Shown here: positions 26,901 to 40,950 of the stretch, in pieces
Position numbering within the stretch: the first letter of the stretch is position 1
How the letters are laid out: every line of letters begins with the position of its first letter
NCBI GenBank assembly: GCA_035578905.1
Contig: JAQJVL010002159.1
Location: 53,855-117,854 of the forward strand
DNA length: 64,000 nt
From: Stictocephala bisonia
Lineage: Eukaryota; Arthropoda; Insecta; Hemiptera; Membracidae
Direction of reading: 5' to 3'
Position numbers and translations under genes: made by a program
Notes under the pieces: generated by a model
What the model was told of the DNA's origin: nothing
Databases searched by the model: none
What the model saw: the letters and a program-made list of their open reading frames with translations, nothing else

Positions 26901-29900
26901 TTATTTTCTATCCCCGGTTTTGATAAATGGGGGTCAGGGGACGTAAAATTTTTCCCTTAAGTTTTTTTTTGGGACATTTAAAAATTTTCCGAGGGGATAA
27001 ACCCTCCCCGTTTACCCCTTCCATAGCGAATTTCCCTTCACAATAAGTCGGTAAGGGTAAAGGGAAGGATATCTTACTAAAACAAAGTTTTAAAATATTT
27101 TTTTGCAAAGGTCCCTAATTAAATACGACCCCTTTAGTTTTTCGAAAACGGTTTCCGAAAAACCCCCTCGTAAACATACAAGGAAACAAAAGGGATGTGT
27201 CGTTTGTGGTTGTTTAGGGTTCAAAATTTATGTCGCCCAAATTTTAAAGTGATTTTTTTTTTGCTTTTTTTGTAGTAAAATTAATTATTTTTTTTTAAAA
27301 AAATGTTTAACAAAAAACCCATTTTTCAAACCTTCTTTTTCCTCTGGGGATCCCCAAAAACCTTTGCTTAAATTCTTGAATCTCTATTGAAAACAATAGA
27401 AAAAAACATCACCCGGGTAAAACCCTATAGGGGGATTGCTTCCCTACTAGATAAATATTTTTTAAATAAAAAATTTAAATGGGGGAAGAATAAACCCCTG
27501 TGGAACCCCCCATGCATGGGGCCAAAAGACTCCCGGGAGTGAGGGGTCCCTTAACAAAGGGCATGTTTTCTCCCGGCGGGAAAAAGATTTGAACCAACCC
27601 AAAGGGGTACCCCCTTTAATTTCCCCTAAGGGTTTTTGATTTTAAGAACAAAACTGGGGATAATAAATAAAGGGGGTTTGACGGGTCACAAAAAACCCCC
27701 CGGGAGTCTTCCTCCCCACCCAAAAGGCCTAAGAAACATGATTTGTAAAATAATTAAAGCTGATAATGTGGTTTTTATTGTTGAAACCCCGTTTTTTTTT
27801 GGGAAAAATTACAAAAAAAAATTTGAAAAATTTGAAATTGTGGGGAAAGAATGGTTTTCTCAAAACACTTTAAAAATTTTGTTGGGCCCCAAAAAAATTT
27901 GGGGTGTAAAATTGCCGAAATTGATCTATTGTTTTTTTTAAAAAGGGGTTTTTTGATGATTAAAATTTTAATTTTGGGGGGAATTACCAATAAAATGTTT
28001 GATTTATAAAAAATTTAAGGGGAAAAAAAATCATGAGAACAGAATTTAAAAAGATTGGGTTTGAAAATTTCCCTCCCCCCCGTGAGTTTTTCCCGATTTT
28101 GGTCAATCCAATATTCTTTTAAAATTTTTTTTTGGAAAGCCGGGAAAATGGATATGAAAGGGATGCAGCGATGGGGGGAAACCCCTTTTAAGGGGTAAGT
28201 GGGGTTCGTTTTGGGGGGAAAAGTTTTGAGGATCTTTTTATAAAAAATTGGGTTTGAAATGCCACCAATCGTTTTGTGTTACCCCTTTTCCCCCCCCCAA
28301 ATTGCAATATTGTCAATGACCCCCAAAAACCTTTCTTTTTCCCCCGGGTTTCCTTTTAAAAATTTTCCCAAAATTGTTTTTGTTTTAAAATTGGAGTTTT
28401 TTTTTTTTGGGGGTTTATTAGCATTTTTTCTTAAAAATTTTTATTAATTTTTTTTTAATAACTTGACATTTTTTAAATATAGTCATAAAAGGGGGGATCT
28501 GTGAAATTTTTGAAAAAGGAGCCTTTTTCCTTTTTCTTCTTAAAGAAAATTTTTAAAATTTGGGTTAACATTTTTTTTTTTTTTAAAAGTTTTTGGTTGC
28601 TTGGGAAAAGCTTTCCCTTTTAACGGTTTTGAAGGACAGCATTTAGAAAAAAAATTAAAATTTTTTCCCTTTAAACCCTTTTTTCAATTTTTTAAAAAAT
28701 TAGGGTTCCCCATGATAGGGTATGAAAATTTTTCCTTTTAAAAGCAGTCTGTTATATTTTAGACTTTCCGTTTAAAAAAATTGGTTTTTTTTGGGGAAAA
28801 ATTTTATTTGAAATTTTTTTAAAGAACAAAAATTGAGCTTTAATGATTGACAGACCCCCCCTCAACTTATGGGTTTTTTACTTGTTGTTATTGTTTTCGG
28901 GTATATGCATTACGAAATTTTTTTGCAAATTTCTTTTGGTGTAAGTTTAAATTTATGGCCTATTTATGGAAAAGGTCCATTCACACCCGGGCTAGGCAGT
29001 GAGATTTTGGGGAGGGTTTGGCAAAAAAAAAAGGAAAGGGTTTTTTAATTAAAAAGGGTGTCAGAAAAAATTTGCTAAATTGAAAAAGGGGTCGTCCCGG
29101 GAATTCTTTTGGGGATTTAAAATTGGGGGGGACTTTCCCTTGCCTTAAATGTATGGGGTTTGATACTTTTATTGCAAAATTTCAGTTTCCCTTGGGAACA
29201 AAGAAAAAAACTTCACCAATATCCCTTTAGGGGGGCCAACCCCGAACCAGAACCATAGTTTGGGCCCCTATCCAAATAAACATAATTTTGGGTGCCCGCC
29301 CTAATAACCCAAACCCCCCTAAAGGGTTTTCCCAATTTAAATAACCAAAACCCTAAATTTCAAAATTTCTTAGACACCCTTGGTGTCAAAAGGCGTTTAT
29401 TTGGGGATAGTTATGATGAGTCGCTGGAAAGAAAGATTAAATAGAGGACAGAAAGGCAGGGGTGATTGTGGTTTGTTTGAATTTTTAAAATATTTTGTAT
29501 TTAAATGTAGGGGAATGCCCAATTTGTTGTTTATTTTTTAAAAATTTTAATACATTTTATAAAAATTATACTTGTATTAGGGTTTACGTTTGGCTACATT
29601 AAAAAATTGTTACTACGAAAAAAAAGTTTTTTTTATTTATTTTTATTTTATTTTTGTTTTTTTGAAATCCCAAAAAAATTTGGGGGGAGTAAAAATTTGG
29701 GAAAAATGGGCCCATGGAGCCCAAATAAGAAAAGGATTCCCCCCTTAACGGCCCAAAAGGCTTTTTATATTAAGTACCAAAAAAACAACATTTTGGATTT
29801 TTTACCCGATCTCCCTTTATTCTTTTCGAAATGAAACGGGTTTAGGCAGCCAAATGCAGATGGGGGCCCAAATATACCCCACAACTACAAGGGCCCCGGA

Positions 29901-32900
29901 CCCCCCCCCCCGGCACCTCAACCGCCGAATTCGATCCCGGTTTCAATTGACGGGTCACTTGTTTTTCCCCTTTCAGGGGAGTCCCTGGGGAACCCTATAA
30001 AAAAACCCCCTCTGGGTCCCCATAGGGACCCCAACCAAAAAATGGGTCAACGAAAATTAAATATGTCATGATAACCTTGTCCCCCCGCAGAGGGACAATG
30101 ACCCCCGATGATTCATGATAGCTTCGATGAGGGATGAGGGCTGCTCAAAACGGGTTTCATTGCTTTAAAACCCCACTTTTGTTTTGTGGGGGGGTGGGTT
30201 GACATGTATTTTTAAATTAAAATTTGCTGATTAATTGGGGAACAATTTTCTTTTTCCATGTTTTTAAAGAGGGATCCTTAGGGGAAAAATCAAGAAAGTT
30301 AGTAAAAATTTGTCAAAAATTTTAACATTTTGGAAAACATTTTTTGGCCAGTTGTTAAAATTTTTATTATTCTTTTCTAAATTGATTTTTTACATATTTT
30401 TAATTGATACCAAAAGGGGGATACAGGCATATTGAATATTTGGGGTTGTGCAAAACCCTTCAGGGCAGTTTTAATTGTTTATATTTTAATTTTTTATCGT
30501 CCTGATTTTTGTTTAAAACCTTTGAAGTTGTTCGTCCCCCGATCAGGAAAACAGTCATTTTTGTAAACCTTTTCCACCCCCTACAGCCATCAAATGAATA
30601 TGGGTTTCATGGGGGTTGGATTGAGCTAAAAAAAAGGTTGGGAGGGATGGGGGCCTGGTGATCCCGTTCGGCCCGAGGGGTTTGGGTTTTTTTAGGGAGC
30701 CGGGATAAAAAAACCCCTTTTTTTTGGGTATTTTTTTTTTTAAATTTTTCCTTTTTTTTTTTTTTGGATTCACTGAAGAGTTTTTTTTCCATTTTTTGGG
30801 TTTTTTTTGTTTTGGGAGACGGGGTTACTTGTGAAGTGTAGTGATGTCATTTTTTAAATGGAGGTGGGGGGGGGGTTTTAAACGGGAGATAAAAAGGTAA
30901 AACATTTATGTTTTCCGTAAATTTTAAAGGTTTCTTTGTGATTTCATGAAAATGTTTTGTGTCTTTTAAAATTTAGATTATTTTAGGTGCCCTTTTCCCA
31001 AAATTCGGAGGGATTAAATTTTAATTTTTTTTCTTTTTTCAAGAATTAAAAACAAAATTACAGGGTTTTATTTACTATTTTAAAATTTTTGGGTTAGCTT
31101 AAATATTTCATTCTTAGATAAAAAAAGGGTTTTGGTGTGTTCAGGGGTCGTTATCCCATGGCTTTGTTCATAAAAATTTCCCCAAAATTTGAAAAACAAA
31201 TTTTTTCCCTCCCCATAATTTTTCCAAAAATTTTTAAATTAAATATTTTTTTAAAAAAATTGATTTTTTACTTTTTTATATATTCAACGTTATATTTTTT
31301 TAAAATTTTGGTCCCCTTTTCAAAAAATTAAATTAAAAAGTTTTTAAAAAATTTTAAAGGGTTTAAATTTTCTTTATCCATTTATTGGTTAAAAATTCTT
31401 TTTCGTCTCTAAAAAATTTTTTTTAGTTTTTCCCAAATTTGTGCTCTTTTGGGGATAGCCCCAAAAAACCCTTTTGGGTTTACTAAAGAAATTTTAAAAC
31501 CGAGTTACTTTTTATGGGTTTTTAAAGCTTTAGTGGAAGTTAAAAGAGGAAAAAAAATTTTAGAAAAGTTTCACCTTTTTGTTGACTTATTGTAAGAAAA
31601 TCTTGTACAAAAATTTTGGGTTACAAAGAAATATTTTTTTTGACACCTTTAAAGCGACTTTTAAACTTTTCAGGGGGGGGGGCCCAAAAAAATTTTAAAC
31701 CCAAAATTTCCGGGAAGCCAGTAAAATTTTGGGTTTATGAATGAAAAGGTCTTTTTCAAAAAAATTTAATTTGGGCCGAACCCGGACTTCGAAAGGTATA
31801 GTTTTCCAGAGTAATGGTTTTTTAAATTTAATTTAATTTAATTTTTTCAAAATTATTTTTCTTCCTTTTTAAATTTTTCAAGAAAATTATCTGAAAAAAA
31901 ATTTAAAACTTTAGGGAAAAAAATTTAAATTTTTTAAAAAACCCTGAAATTATCAAATTATTATAGAAAAAAAAAACTTTTTGTTGAAAAAGGGTTTTAA
32001 ATTTTTTATCCACCTGTATAGATTACAACTAACTATAAATGTTTATAAATCTATACATATTTACGTACATCTTTATAAATTTTGTGTAAAATTAATTAAC
32101 CATTTATCTTGGGAAATTTGGGTCCAAAGGGAAAGGGGACTGAAAAAAAGGCGGGGGGCCCTTCCACCCCAAGGGAAAAACTGGGAAAAATTTTCTTTTA
32201 TTAAATGTTACTAACATTTGTAGGCCTTTTTTCCCTTGTTTCTTTTTGATCAACTTTTAAAAAACGGGGGTTTGACGTGGACTTCCCGATCCCCCAAATA
32301 AAATATTGAAAATCATTTGCCCTTTTATTAAAAAATGCATCAAAGAAACGCAAAAATAATACCAAATAAAATTTTTTTATTAAAAACCCCAAATCAAAAA
32401 TACGTTAATCGTGTTTCTTAACTTTTGATGTTAATATTGTTAAAAAAAAACCCGGTTTTAAACCAAACCAAATAACCTCTTATTGTCCCAAAAACTAAAA
32501 ATTTGAAATTTTGGTTTCGAAATTTTTAATTCCCTTTTATAGCCGGGGGGGAAAATTTTAAAAATTTTTAAAATTCCCCCTTATTGGATCTAAATATAAA
32601 AATTTGTGTGTTTCTTCCCCAAAACCCTATATTTTAAGCGTGTTCATTAGAAAGGGGTATTTAAGGCCTTTTATTGTCCGGGTTTAATTGTTTTTTTAAA
32701 CATTGGTTTTTCAAATAATTTCGTCGCCCTTTTGAAAAGTCAAACCCGGTCATACTTAAAAACCATGAGAATACTGGGAAAAGGGTTGGGATGGGGGAAA
32801 GAATTCCCTTTGACCGCGAATTGAAAGGGGGCTTCAGGCTGTAGTTTGACCCCCCGGGACCCATCGATTTTCCTGAAAGCACATCCAAGAGGGTGTACTT

Positions 32901-33255
32901 AAACGGAAAAAATTTTCCTTTAGAAAATTTTTAAGGGGACATTTTAAATAGTGATATCGACAAATTGATTTTGACAAAAATATAAAATGTTATTAAAAAG
33001 GGTTTGGTCTTTGGGTTTTTTAAATTTATTTAGTGTTTTTTAATATAAAATTTAAATTTTTTCCGGGTTTAATTTTTTTGGGGCCGTAGGGTTATGCCCC
33101 AAGGGAAAAATTTTAAATATTTTTTGTTAGGGAAAAACCCCATAAATTAAATGAAAAATTTAATTTTGTGGGCCTGAAGTTAATGTTATTAAAAAAATTT
33201 TAAATTTTCAGTGTTTTCCTAAAAATGGAACCAATGAAAACCCACATTACGCTTG
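26900..33255. other. Low-quality, smeared sequence; no genes supported
   Basis: Base texture changes abruptly: isolated bases become rare, runs of three or more identical bases dominate, and ordinary words disappear. Reading frames here have no recognisable protein content. The right boundary lies inside the 71-bp array, whose first units are corrupted while later units are clean. I see no supportable gene, RNA or element. Confidence 0.8.
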
Positions 33256-34262
33256 TCTTTTAACCCAGGTGTAAATTTCCGGTCTCTAGAAATGAGATCC
33301 CAAATGAATCCAAAATACATTGTAAACATGGTGTAAAGTTCAGTGTCTCTGAGAAATGAGATGCCAATGAGGATGCCACATTACAGCTTGTACGTAACAT
33401 GGTGTAAAGTTCAGTGTCTCTGAGAAATGAGATGCCAATGAGATGCCACATTACAGCTTGTACGTAACATGGTGTAAAGTTCAGTGTCTCTGAGAAATGA
33501 GATGCCAATGAGGATGCCACATTACAGCTTTTAGTAACATGGTGTAAAGTTCAGTGTCTCTGAGAAATGAGATACCCATGGGAATGCCACATTACAGCTT
33601 GTAGCGTAACATGGTGTAAAGTTCAGTGTCTCTGAGAAATGAGATGCCAATGAGGATGCCACATTACAGCTTGTACGTAACATGGTGTTAAGTTCAGTGT
33701 CTCTGAGAAATGAGATGCCAATGAGGATGCCACATTACAGCTTGTACGTAACATGGTGTAAAGTTCAGTGTCTCTGAGAAATGAGATGCCAATGAGGATG
33801 CCACACTTACAGCTTGTACGTAACATGGTGTAAAGTTCAGTGTCTCCTGAGAAATGAGTGCCAATGAGGATGCCACATTACTGCTTGTACGTAACATGGT
33901 GTTAAAGTTCAGCTGTCTCTGAGGAATGAGATGCCAATGAGGATGCCACATTACAGCTTGTACGTAACATGGTGTAAAGTTCAGTGTCTCTGAGGAATGA
34001 GATGCCAATGAGGATGCCACATTACAGCTTGTACGTAACATGGTGTAAAGTTCAGTGTCTCTGAGGAATGAGATGCCAATGAGGATGCCACATTACAGCT
34101 TGTACGTAACATGGTGTAAAGTTCAGTGTCTCTGAGAAATGAGATGCCAATGAGGATGCCACATTACAGCTTGTACGTAACATGGTGTAAAGTTCAGTGT
34201 CTCTGAGAAATGAGATGCCAATGAGGATGCCACATTACAGCTTGTACGTAACATGGTGTAAA
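33200..34262. repeat. 71-bp tandem array, about 14 copies
   Basis: Unit aacatggtgtaaagttcagt gtctctgagaaatgagatgc caatgaggatgccacattac agcttgtacgt. Starts are visible at 33,325, 33,396 and 33,466, then about every 70-71 bp. Single-base indels shift frames between copies. The first one to two units (33,200-33,320) are degraded in the same way as the sequence to their left. Confidence 0.93.
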
Positions 34263-34635
34263 TTGAGTAAATAACACCTTGACGTGGTCGTTACTAAAAA
34301 CTGTATATTTTAGCAATGAAATTAACAATTTGTATGAGTATAAATAGTCCACTTACTTTAAAAAAATGTTGTTGCTGATTCTTTACTACTAATTTTAAAC
34401 TATGAAATGAGTTGAACTAACACTAGTTATGCAATATTCACAGAATTACACGTGAATAAAAAATACGAATTTAAAGAGTGTATGTTTCTGTTGTTTAGTC
34501 CTGTCAATTTCTATGGATACAATTTTATATTAAATAGTTTAATTTTGTTAGAGCTTTCCGGATTAATTATCAGGGCTTACATCTAGTGACTATATTACTT
34601 GTGTTTCTATAGAGTCAATCAATAGTTCTATGAAT
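34263..34635. other. AT-rich intergenic stretch
   Basis: Clean sequence between two minisatellites. No gene or repeat structure seen. Confidence 0.5.
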
Positions 34636-34637
34636 GT

Positions 34638-35010
34638 AAAACTTAAATAACGATATCCCAATCAGCCAATGTTGTTTTGCCTTTAACATATAACTTAAAT
34701 AACGATATCCCAATCAGCCAATGTTGTTTTGCCTTTAACATATAACTTAAATAACGGAATACCAATCAGCCAATGTTGTTTTTGCCTTTAACATATAATT
34801 AAATAACGATATCCCAATCAGCCAATGTTGTTTTGCCTTTAACATATAACTTAAATAACGATATCCCAATCAGCCAATGTTGTTTTGCCTTTAACATATA
34901 ACTTAAATAACGATATCCCAATCAGCCAATGTTGTTTTGCCTTTAACATATAACTTAAATAACGATATCCCAATCAGCCAATGTTGTTTTGCCTTTAACA
35001 TATAACTTAA
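34638..35010. repeat. 52-bp tandem array, about 7 copies
   Basis: Unit aacttaaataacgatatccc aatcagccaatgttgttttg cctttaacatat repeats with period 52; one copy is variant and another carries a small deletion. Confidence 0.95.
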
Positions 35011-35637
35011 TAAAATAAAATGAAATCACAAGGCAAATGTCTGATATAGTTTTTTTTTTGTGTATAACGTTTCCCAACAGGCAACCGTAATATTTTCTCT
35101 ATTTTCAACTGAGACAAGGTAACTTTCAATTAAAAAGTAAACTTAAATTAAAACATTTTATTTTTTTAATTTGCTTTTTTACAGATTTTTTTCTGACTTC
35201 ATGAATCATAAATAAATAAATATGGTCCATTCTTAGCCTGGGTAAAATATAATTCATGACATAACAATTGACTTTTTAAGTAAGGTTTTTTTTTTAATTC
35301 ACGCAATTAAACTGTTAATAGATATAAAAAGATTTAGTTAGTTTATACTAATAACCCAATAATTTTATAAATAACAAACACAAAAGTGAAAATGAAGCAA
35401 GTTAAATTATAAATTAAGATGTTGCAGTTATGAAAATAGATATCTCCATAGAAACTACAACACCATTCTCGTTCAAGAATTCTGCGTAATGCAATCTTTT
35501 TATTAGTACTACTCATCAACACAGACTGCGTATGAATTTTTTTTCAATTATAAAATGTTTAAGGCTGTACATAAGTACAGTTTATTTAATTTATCTATCG
35601 AGACCATCCAATATTAAATTAAGATTACACTTTATAG
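35011..35637. other. AT-rich intergenic stretch
   Basis: No gene or structured repeat seen. Confidence 0.5.
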
Positions 35638-36586
35638 TTAACCCTGGTGAATTTTGGTAACACTCAGACCCTGGTGGGGTCATTTTGACCCTAACTTTAA
35701 TTAGGGGATAAATAATTGTAAATAATTGTTCTTCAGAACGATTATTTATTTTATAGTTTATACAAGTATAATGGTCAGTATGAACATAAAAATCCTATAG
35801 TTATTTGATATGAGAAATCATAAAAATTTATTTTTTAAAAGTTAAAAATTTGCGTTAATTTTTGTTTGTAAATTCACTTAAAATTTTCTTTTTAATAACA
35901 TTTCTTTTTCATGGTTTCCTCTTCCCAATACAAGGTTCTCACCATCTGAAAACAAAATAGATGGTTTTTATAACCATATTTGAAATTCTTATGTTGAATT
36001 ATACATATAATTTTTTTTTCAAATTTTGAAAACACAAACTTTTATTTACCTGTTCTAGTCCTGGCAGCTTTGACAAACCACTTTTTGTTTACTGTGGACC
36101 TTGCAAACTCCATTATAGCATTTAGAGTATAAATAAGAGTGTTTTTTGGCCACGATTCCTGGGGAAAAGGTGACATTTCTTTCTCTTCGGTGTGGCAGGT
36201 CCTGGGTTGGGTTGTCGAGTTGGCTCATCTTCAACATTTCAAAAATCCCGTAGCTACTTAGCCACCACGCCACAATATAAAACAAACATAACGTTTTTAA
36301 GTTGAACATTTTATCACATACTTCTTGTGGGTAAAATCACTCTTGAAGAGTTCCAGTAAGGGAAAACTTTAACTTAACAGAGAAACCCTTATCTACCCTG
36401 GCGGGGTCAAATGAGACCCCAGGGGCCCCGGACACTGAACAACATACGAGAACGCGGACCGAAACCGTACACTACTTCTGTCTGATGGTAACAGAGATTA
36501 CATGTGTGGATATCTTTCTACCACACTCCTTAGCGGAGGATAAAATAAAAACTGCTGGGGTCAATTATGAGTCAGTTAAGGGTTAA
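35638..36586 (-). mobile_element. piggyBac-like element, 941-bp internal-deletion derivative
   Basis: Flanked by TTAA at 35,638-35,641 and 36,583-36,586. Ends are CCCTGGTGAATT at the left and, read inward, CCCTTAACTGACTC at the right. Subterminal palindromes built on ggggtcattttgaccc and ggggtcaaatgagacccc lie near both ends. The internal frame on the minus strand (36,055-36,309) is a piggyBac transposase C-terminus. TTAA duplication, CCC ends and the Cys-rich tail together identify the superfamily; the catalytic domain has been deleted, so it is non-autonomous. Confidence 0.85.
36055..36309 (-). pseudogene. piggyBac transposase C-terminal Cys-rich domain fragment
   Basis: An 84-codon minus-strand frame. 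The first ~25 residues are not clearly coding. Then LPHRRERNVTFSPGIVAKKH and YSKCYNGVCKVHSKQKVVCQ end in CQSCQD. The spacing CxxxxCxxHxxxxxxCxxC resembles the zinc-binding C-terminal domain of piggyBac transposases, which binds the transposon ends. An upstream Cys pair appears to be missing, and so is the DDD catalytic core. Confidence 0.75.
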
Positions 36587-37225
36587 CAGTTTTCAAGCCC
36601 TGAATTACTTAAGATAAAAACAGGTTTAGATTCTTCAATTGATTTTAAAGTAATAATTTATATCCAAGGGTTATACCTCACTCCCTAAAAGGTAAAACTA
36701 ATGAAGAAATAAATTACTGTCACACAAATTCCATAGGTAAAAGGAATTTATGACTTTCTAAACAGGAACAATGTATTTATAAATATGACACTTGAATAGC
36801 CAAACGTACAGTTTCTGTTTTAATTGTGTATATATTCTGCAAGTCAATGTAAAAAGTGACTTATTTTATAGCACATTAAAGGCAAGGGTTAAAAAATATG
36901 ATAATATTTCTAATTTATAAATCAAGTATTCTGTTGCCAAAAACATAACGAAGTAGGGCAGTAATATTTAAAAATGTTAAAATTAATTTGAAATATTATG
37001 CTACACATTGTCAATATTTTGGACCAAACTCCCAAATTATGAACAGGTCGAACCTTGGATATTCCTCTGATAAAGACTCATATATGGAAGATGCGAACTA
37101 ATTTTAGTTTTAACCAAAACAAAATAAACCACCACTACTATTTCTGGTCAATTACTGTTTCCTTACACAACAAAACTACTAAAATGTCATAGTCTAAAAT
37201 CTTTTGGTAAGATTTTAAAAAAGTA
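36587..37225. other. AT-rich intergenic stretch
   Basis: Clean sequence to about 37,220; no gene seen. Quality falls from about 37,230. Confidence 0.5.
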
Positions 37226-40200
37226 GTTTCCCAAAACAATATTTTCTATAATACAGAAAAAAAATTTAAAAAAACCAAAAAAAAAAATTTCTGAAAAAAA
37301 ATCCCGAATTATAAAAAAAAGGATCCAAACAAAAATATAATGGGTGTCAAAAATGGCGGGGAAAACCCCCCAAACATTGCCCTTAACTATGGGTTTATTA
37401 AAGCCCCCTTTTTTTTTGGAACAATATTTTTATTTTCCCCACTTGCGGAGGAGGCCCTGTTGGGGACGTAAATTATTTTTTATGGAACCCTATCCCGGGT
37501 GTGATCCATAATTTAAAGGTTAAAATGAATTGAATTGAAATGTTGGGAACATATCTAAAAAATGCTCTATCAAAAAAATAACCCTTTTGGTTATTGAGAA
37601 TTTGTTTAAAGTTCAACAACTTCATTTTTTTTTTAATTTAAAATGAAAAAGGGAAAGGCAGTTCAAACATTTTTTTTGACCCCAAAATGGAGAAAATAGG
37701 TAGTTTTAAACCCTTTTCAAACCCTCATAAATTATTTTTTTATTTTTATAAGAAATTAAAAAAAGAAATTAATTATGTAACCCCCCTTTTTTTTTTTAAA
37801 TTTGTAAGGGAAATTAAAACCCTGTAAAAATTTTATAATAAAACCAGCAAAAAGGGAAAATGTTGTTTTATATCGAATAAAAAAACTTTTTAAAATTTTT
37901 GGGAATTTACTGTAAACCTTTACTGTGGCAAAAACCCAAAGAGAAATAAAATTGTTTTAAGATCAAAATTTTAAACTAAAAGTGTAAATTTTCTCATAAT
38001 TTTTTTCCCTTAAAGATGTGGTTTTGGATGTTTTCAGTTTAATTTGACCTTTAACTTTGGATTAAATATGTTTACATTTTTAAATATAGAGCCGACAAAC
38101 TTTTATGCGTATTTTAAGGCGAATATGAATGATGAAAATGAGTGTAGGATGAGTAAAAGATGAGTTCCAAAACGGGTTTTTAACTGTTCCCGAAAGGGAA
38201 AAATTTTTTTAATAGCCCAAAGCCGGGCCAAAAAAGGGACCAAAGTTTACGGGGAAAAAAAACCCACTTTGTGTTGGTCTAAATTTTAAAGCTAATGAAA
38301 GTCTGACCCCATTTTCTTTTCCCCTACACAAATCCGAACTTGACTCCCACCCAACCCATTAAAACCCGGGGATTATTGTGTGTCCAGGCCGTTTGGAACC
38401 CATTGAGCGGTCGCTACTTTGGGTTTTAAAGGGGCCCGGGCCTTGGAACCTATCACATACAACCCCCAAAAACGAAATTATCCCCAATACTGGGTTGGGC
38501 CTACAGCCGGCACCCCCCAGAGGGGGATGGCAAAAAATTTTCGATTTTATTGGAAATTCGAATAAATACGTTTAAATATATCGATATTTTAAGAAATCGA
38601 ATTTTTTTTCCCAATTTAATATTGGACTTACGAAAAAATTTTGGTCCAATATATTCCAAAAAAAACTTTTTTAAAATTTGCCTCTTATCGTACAAAAACT
38701 TTCCTTTAAAAAATAAAGAAACTTTATTTAGTTTTTACGTGAAGTTAACGCATAAAATGTACTTATTGTAACCAGGGGGTGGAAATTTTTAAATGAATTT
38801 TGGGGGTGATTTTGGCAAACGCTGACTCTAAATCCCCTTTTAAAAACCTTTAAATGAATCCCTTTTTTTAAAATATTTAGTGTTTAAAAAACCTAAAAGC
38901 AATTTTAAATTTTTTAAAAAACAAAAAAAATTAGGTTATCCATTATTATTTTATTTTTAAAATAAAAATTTAAATGGCCCGGTTTTTAGTTATTCTTTTT
39001 TTAAATTTTTTTTTAAATTTAAGGTCAAGCCAAAAATTGTTTCGTGTAGAAAATGTTATTTTTTTTTTTAAAATTTTGCTTTTTTAAAATAGTGAAGAAA
39101 AACATGGGGGTTTTTTTTGTAAAAACATAGGAGTTAGTGCTTTAATTTTAAACAGAAAAATCTTTTACAATGATATTTTGGTTTTTAAACGATTATCGAT
39201 ATTTTATTTTTTGTTTATTTTTTAGAATCGATTTTTGGGTTTGCGATCTTTTAAATAATTTTATATAAACAATATTTGGAAAAAAAGTTTTTATCCCAGC
39301 CCCCGTATCAAAAAGTTTTTAGGCTTCCCTAAAGAATATTGACGATACATCAAAGGGGTCCCCCGCAAGTGTTTAAAAGACAAATCATTGTTTTAAAAAA
39401 TTTGGGGGTAATTTAAAATGGAGGGTTGCAAACGTTTTGAAATTTGTTTTGATTAGTAAAAGAAAATTTTGGTTTTCCGACATTTTAGTCCCTGTATTAT
39501 ATGTACACGTGTGTATTTAAAAGATTGCCCGAAAAATTAGATGTGAAACAATTTTTTTGGCAAAAAGGAAGGTTAAAAAAAATATTTTAAATATTTTCCC
39601 CAAAAAATTTATAACGTAATCAAAAAATATAAACAAATGAAGCCCAATGAGTAGGGAAAGCTTTATAAATGGTAGCTATAACCCCAAAATATAACCTGCT
39701 AATGTTAAATAAGTAAAATTTGAAAGTCTACCTCACCCCAAAAGCCACATTAAAGATTTATTTATTCTTCCCCCAAAAATTTACAAAAAAATAATTTCAA
39801 AAGGGAATTTTTTGAAATTAAATAAACTAAAAATAAAAAGTTATGTCTTCTTGGTTTAAAATTTGTGTCATTACCTTTTAATTGTTTTATTAATCACAAT
39901 TTTAAATTTTTCGGAAAGTTACAAATATAAAACCTGTGAGTAGTATTTTAAAAATTTAAAAAGGTTTTAAAATGTGTATAAAGGAATTGTTTTTTATGGG
40001 ATACAAAAATAGGGGTTTTTAGTTTAAAAAAACAAAAAAAAAGAAAAAAATTAAAAAAAAAAATTAAAAAAAATAGCCCTTTGAACAATTTTTTTATTTG
40101 ACCCCGACAGAATGTTACTTTTTTTTATTGGTAAAAAATCAGACTAAATTTAAAACTTCTTGCCAATCAGAGTAGAGAGCAGGGTTTTTTTTTAATTTTT

Positions 40201-40694
40201 TTATTTTTTAAATAAATTATTTGGGCAAAAATAATTTTTTAACCCGTAAAAATGATGGAAAATTTTTAAAATTAAAAAATTCCCCTTTGGGGTGTTCCCA
40301 TTTGTATCACTGTTTTTAAAAAAATATAAAACATAAAAAAATCTTCTTTTACTTGGTTTTTTTAAATTTTTGTTTTGTGGGCCCTTTCCCAAATAATATG
40401 TAATTATTTAAGGGAATTCAAATTTAAAAATTAAAATCTAACTGTTACATTTTGGCTTTGCTCGGTTTTCCAAATTTCTTTTATTTTGAGATTTTTACAC
40501 TTGTTTTAAAAGAACTTAATTTTTTATTTTTACTTTTGATCACCCTTATTAAATTTTAAAAGAGCTGCGCAAAAATTTATCAACTAAAATTTTAAAAAAG
40601 TAACTCTCAAATTCTATCTTTTTTATCTTTCAAAGAAGGTTTCCAAAGTATGGATAGTTTAAAAACAAATTAAGGGAAATTTAATTAAATTTTG

Positions 40695-40950
40695 GCTATC
40701 CCGAGGCCGGAAAGAGGCCGACAGAGGCCAGATATTGGGGTAACAAAGGCCCTACCGGGGCAAATAAGCCCGGGGGGGGTAGGAAAAAACTAGACAAGGC
40801 CCGACAAATGCCCGCAGGGCCCGACAGAACCCGAAGACCCGACAAGGCTAGAAAAGAAGCTTTGAAGGGCCCGCAGAGGAGACAGAGGTAGGAGAGGCCA
40901 GAAAGAGGGAAGGGAAAAAGCCAAAACAGAGGCAGACAAAGGGTTGACAG
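40695..40950. repeat. GC-rich short tandem repeat (gacagaggcc-like)
   Basis: Degenerate units of about 10-20 bp built on gaggccgacagaggccaga and cccgacaaggc, far more GC-rich than the surroundings. Noise prevents a firm unit length. Confidence 0.6.

Noticed and set aside
27636..27941. 101-codon open frame in the smeared block
   Set aside because: Made of homopolymer-rich codons (K, F, P, G) with no domain; a by-product of corrupted sequence.
33260..34041. Minus-strand frames with repeated SLASHFSETLNFTPC
   Set aside because: Translation of the 71-bp array; frames are broken by single-base indels between units.
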